Part shown: positions 5,598 through 6,188 of the stretch, piece by piece | How positions within the stretch are numbered: position 1 is the first letter of the stretch | Layout: the number at the start of each line of letters is the position of its first letter | DNA from: Mucilaginibacter sp. | GTDB lineage: Bacteria > Bacteroidota > Bacteroidia > Sphingobacteriales > Sphingobacteriaceae | DNA length: 6,188 nt | NCBI GenBank assembly: GCA_028288315.1 | Contig: JAQBNY010000207.1 | Span: forward strand, 1-6,188 | Reading direction: 5' to 3' | Position numbers and translations under genes: made by a program | The notes under the pieces: model-generated | The model's database searches: none | What the model saw: only the letters and a program-made list of their open reading frames with translations | Told to the model about the DNA's origin: nothing

Positions 5598-6188
5598 CCA
5601 GTTTCCAAACTTTTTCAATAACCTCGGCCTCCGCTAACTCCTTTTTAAACTGATCGCAGCTTTTAAATTGCATGGTGGTTAATAACCTTGTTTCGATATT
5701 AAGAGCAAAGCTTTTTCGCTCAAACGGCCAGGGATTAACGGTGAGTGACCCGCTCTTGGTTTGCATTAGCTTGTATTGTCTTTTATCAGGCCCCAGGCTT
5801 ACTTCAATCAGGCGGCCCTCAGGTTGTATCTCGTGTTGGGCAAGCAGTAGTGATAATGCATCGCACCACTCCAGTAAACCATAAACTTTATCAGCTTCTT
5901 TTGGGGTTATATTTAATTGCTTGCGCCATGTGGCCTGCAACTTTGCCTGTTCTGCTAAAAAAGGTTTTACCTGTGGATTAGTTTCTACTTCCCTTTTGTG
6001 CAAAAAAACCATGTGCATTGAGGTAAGCAAAGCAATATACCTGCTTTTTGATAGTGAAAAATCATGCAGCCTTTGGCAATGCTCCGGGTCAAATCTTTTC
6101 ATTTTAAAATCAACCGGACCACCTTGCGGGGTAAGCAGATCATTAGCCTGCAATTCGGTTTGGGCATCGTCATGGTCGGCAATAGCAA
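5590..6188 (-). CDS. DUF3891 family protein, partial (N-terminus off window)
   Basis: The 198 visible codons end in a TGA at 5590-5592. Upstream the frame stays open to the window edge: reading back from the TTG at 6151-6153 the peptide is AIADHDDAQTELQANDLL, so this TTG is an internal Leu and not the start. The sequence, including QANDLLTPQGGPVDFKM, FSLSKSRYIALLTSMHMVFLH and KVYGLLEWCDALSLLLAQHEIQPEGR, resembles DUF3891 proteins of Bacteroidota, usually about 240-250 residues, so about 45-50 N-terminal residues are missing. The function is unknown; a soluble, mainly helical protein is suggested, and the HDD motif near the visible start could bind metal (speculative). The gene is convergent with the response regulator and not part of that operon. 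Confidence 0.85.
   Translation of the reverse strand, partial: AIADHDDAQTELQANDLLTPQGGPVDFKMKRFDPEHCQRLHDFSLSKSRYIALLTSMHMVFLHKREVETNPQVKPFLAEQAKLQATWRKQLNITPKEADKVYGLLEWCDALSLLLAQHEIQPEGRLIEVSLGPDKRQYKLMQTKSGSLTVNPWPFERKSFALNIETRLLTTMQFKSCDQFKKELAEAEVIEKVWKLEK

Noticed and set aside
6151..6153. TTG as the start of the minus-strand gene
   Set aside because: The frame continues upstream to the window edge with family-like sequence AIADHDDAQTEL, so the codon is an internal leucine.

Overview
The window looks like a chromosome segment of a Bacteroidota bacterium, most likely family Sphingobacteriaceae (Mucilaginibacter or Pedobacter-like). The reasons are the protein families present, start sites without clear Shine-Dalgarno sequences, and promoter-like sequences of the Bacteroidota TTTG-N19-TAnnTTTG type. 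The genus is inferred from protein resemblance, not from a search. Seven complete genes lie on the + strand. One gene on the - strand runs off the right edge.

Region 1 (61-2439) is a polyamine module. It holds N-carbamoylputrescine amidase (aguB) and agmatine deiminase (aguA), the two enzymes that turn agmatine into putrescine. Between them sits a small AT-rich gene for a four-helix-bundle protein of the S23/23S-rRNA-intervening-sequence family. That gene is flanked by inverted arrays of a degenerate octamer, AGTCCGRA. The right array lies inside the aguA reading frame and is translated as part of its N-terminus. This has the look of a small insertion cassette (about 474 bp) carried into the agu operon, and it is the most interesting feature here.

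Region 2 (2504-5567) is a probable four-gene operon behind a very good Bacteroidota promoter. It encodes a LiaF-like membrane protein, a small DUF4288 protein, a four-TM LytS-type histidine kinase with a TTG start, and a LytTR response regulator whose start overlaps the kinase stop (ATGA). The layout suggests an envelope-sensing circuit with LiaF-like and DUF4288 accessory proteins.

Region 3 (5590-6188, - strand) is the 3' part of a DUF3891-family gene that converges on the response regulator. The short gap between them holds only a weak dyad that may act as a terminator. No tRNA, rRNA, CRISPR array or transposase gene was seen. No stretch over 300 bases lacks a gene.
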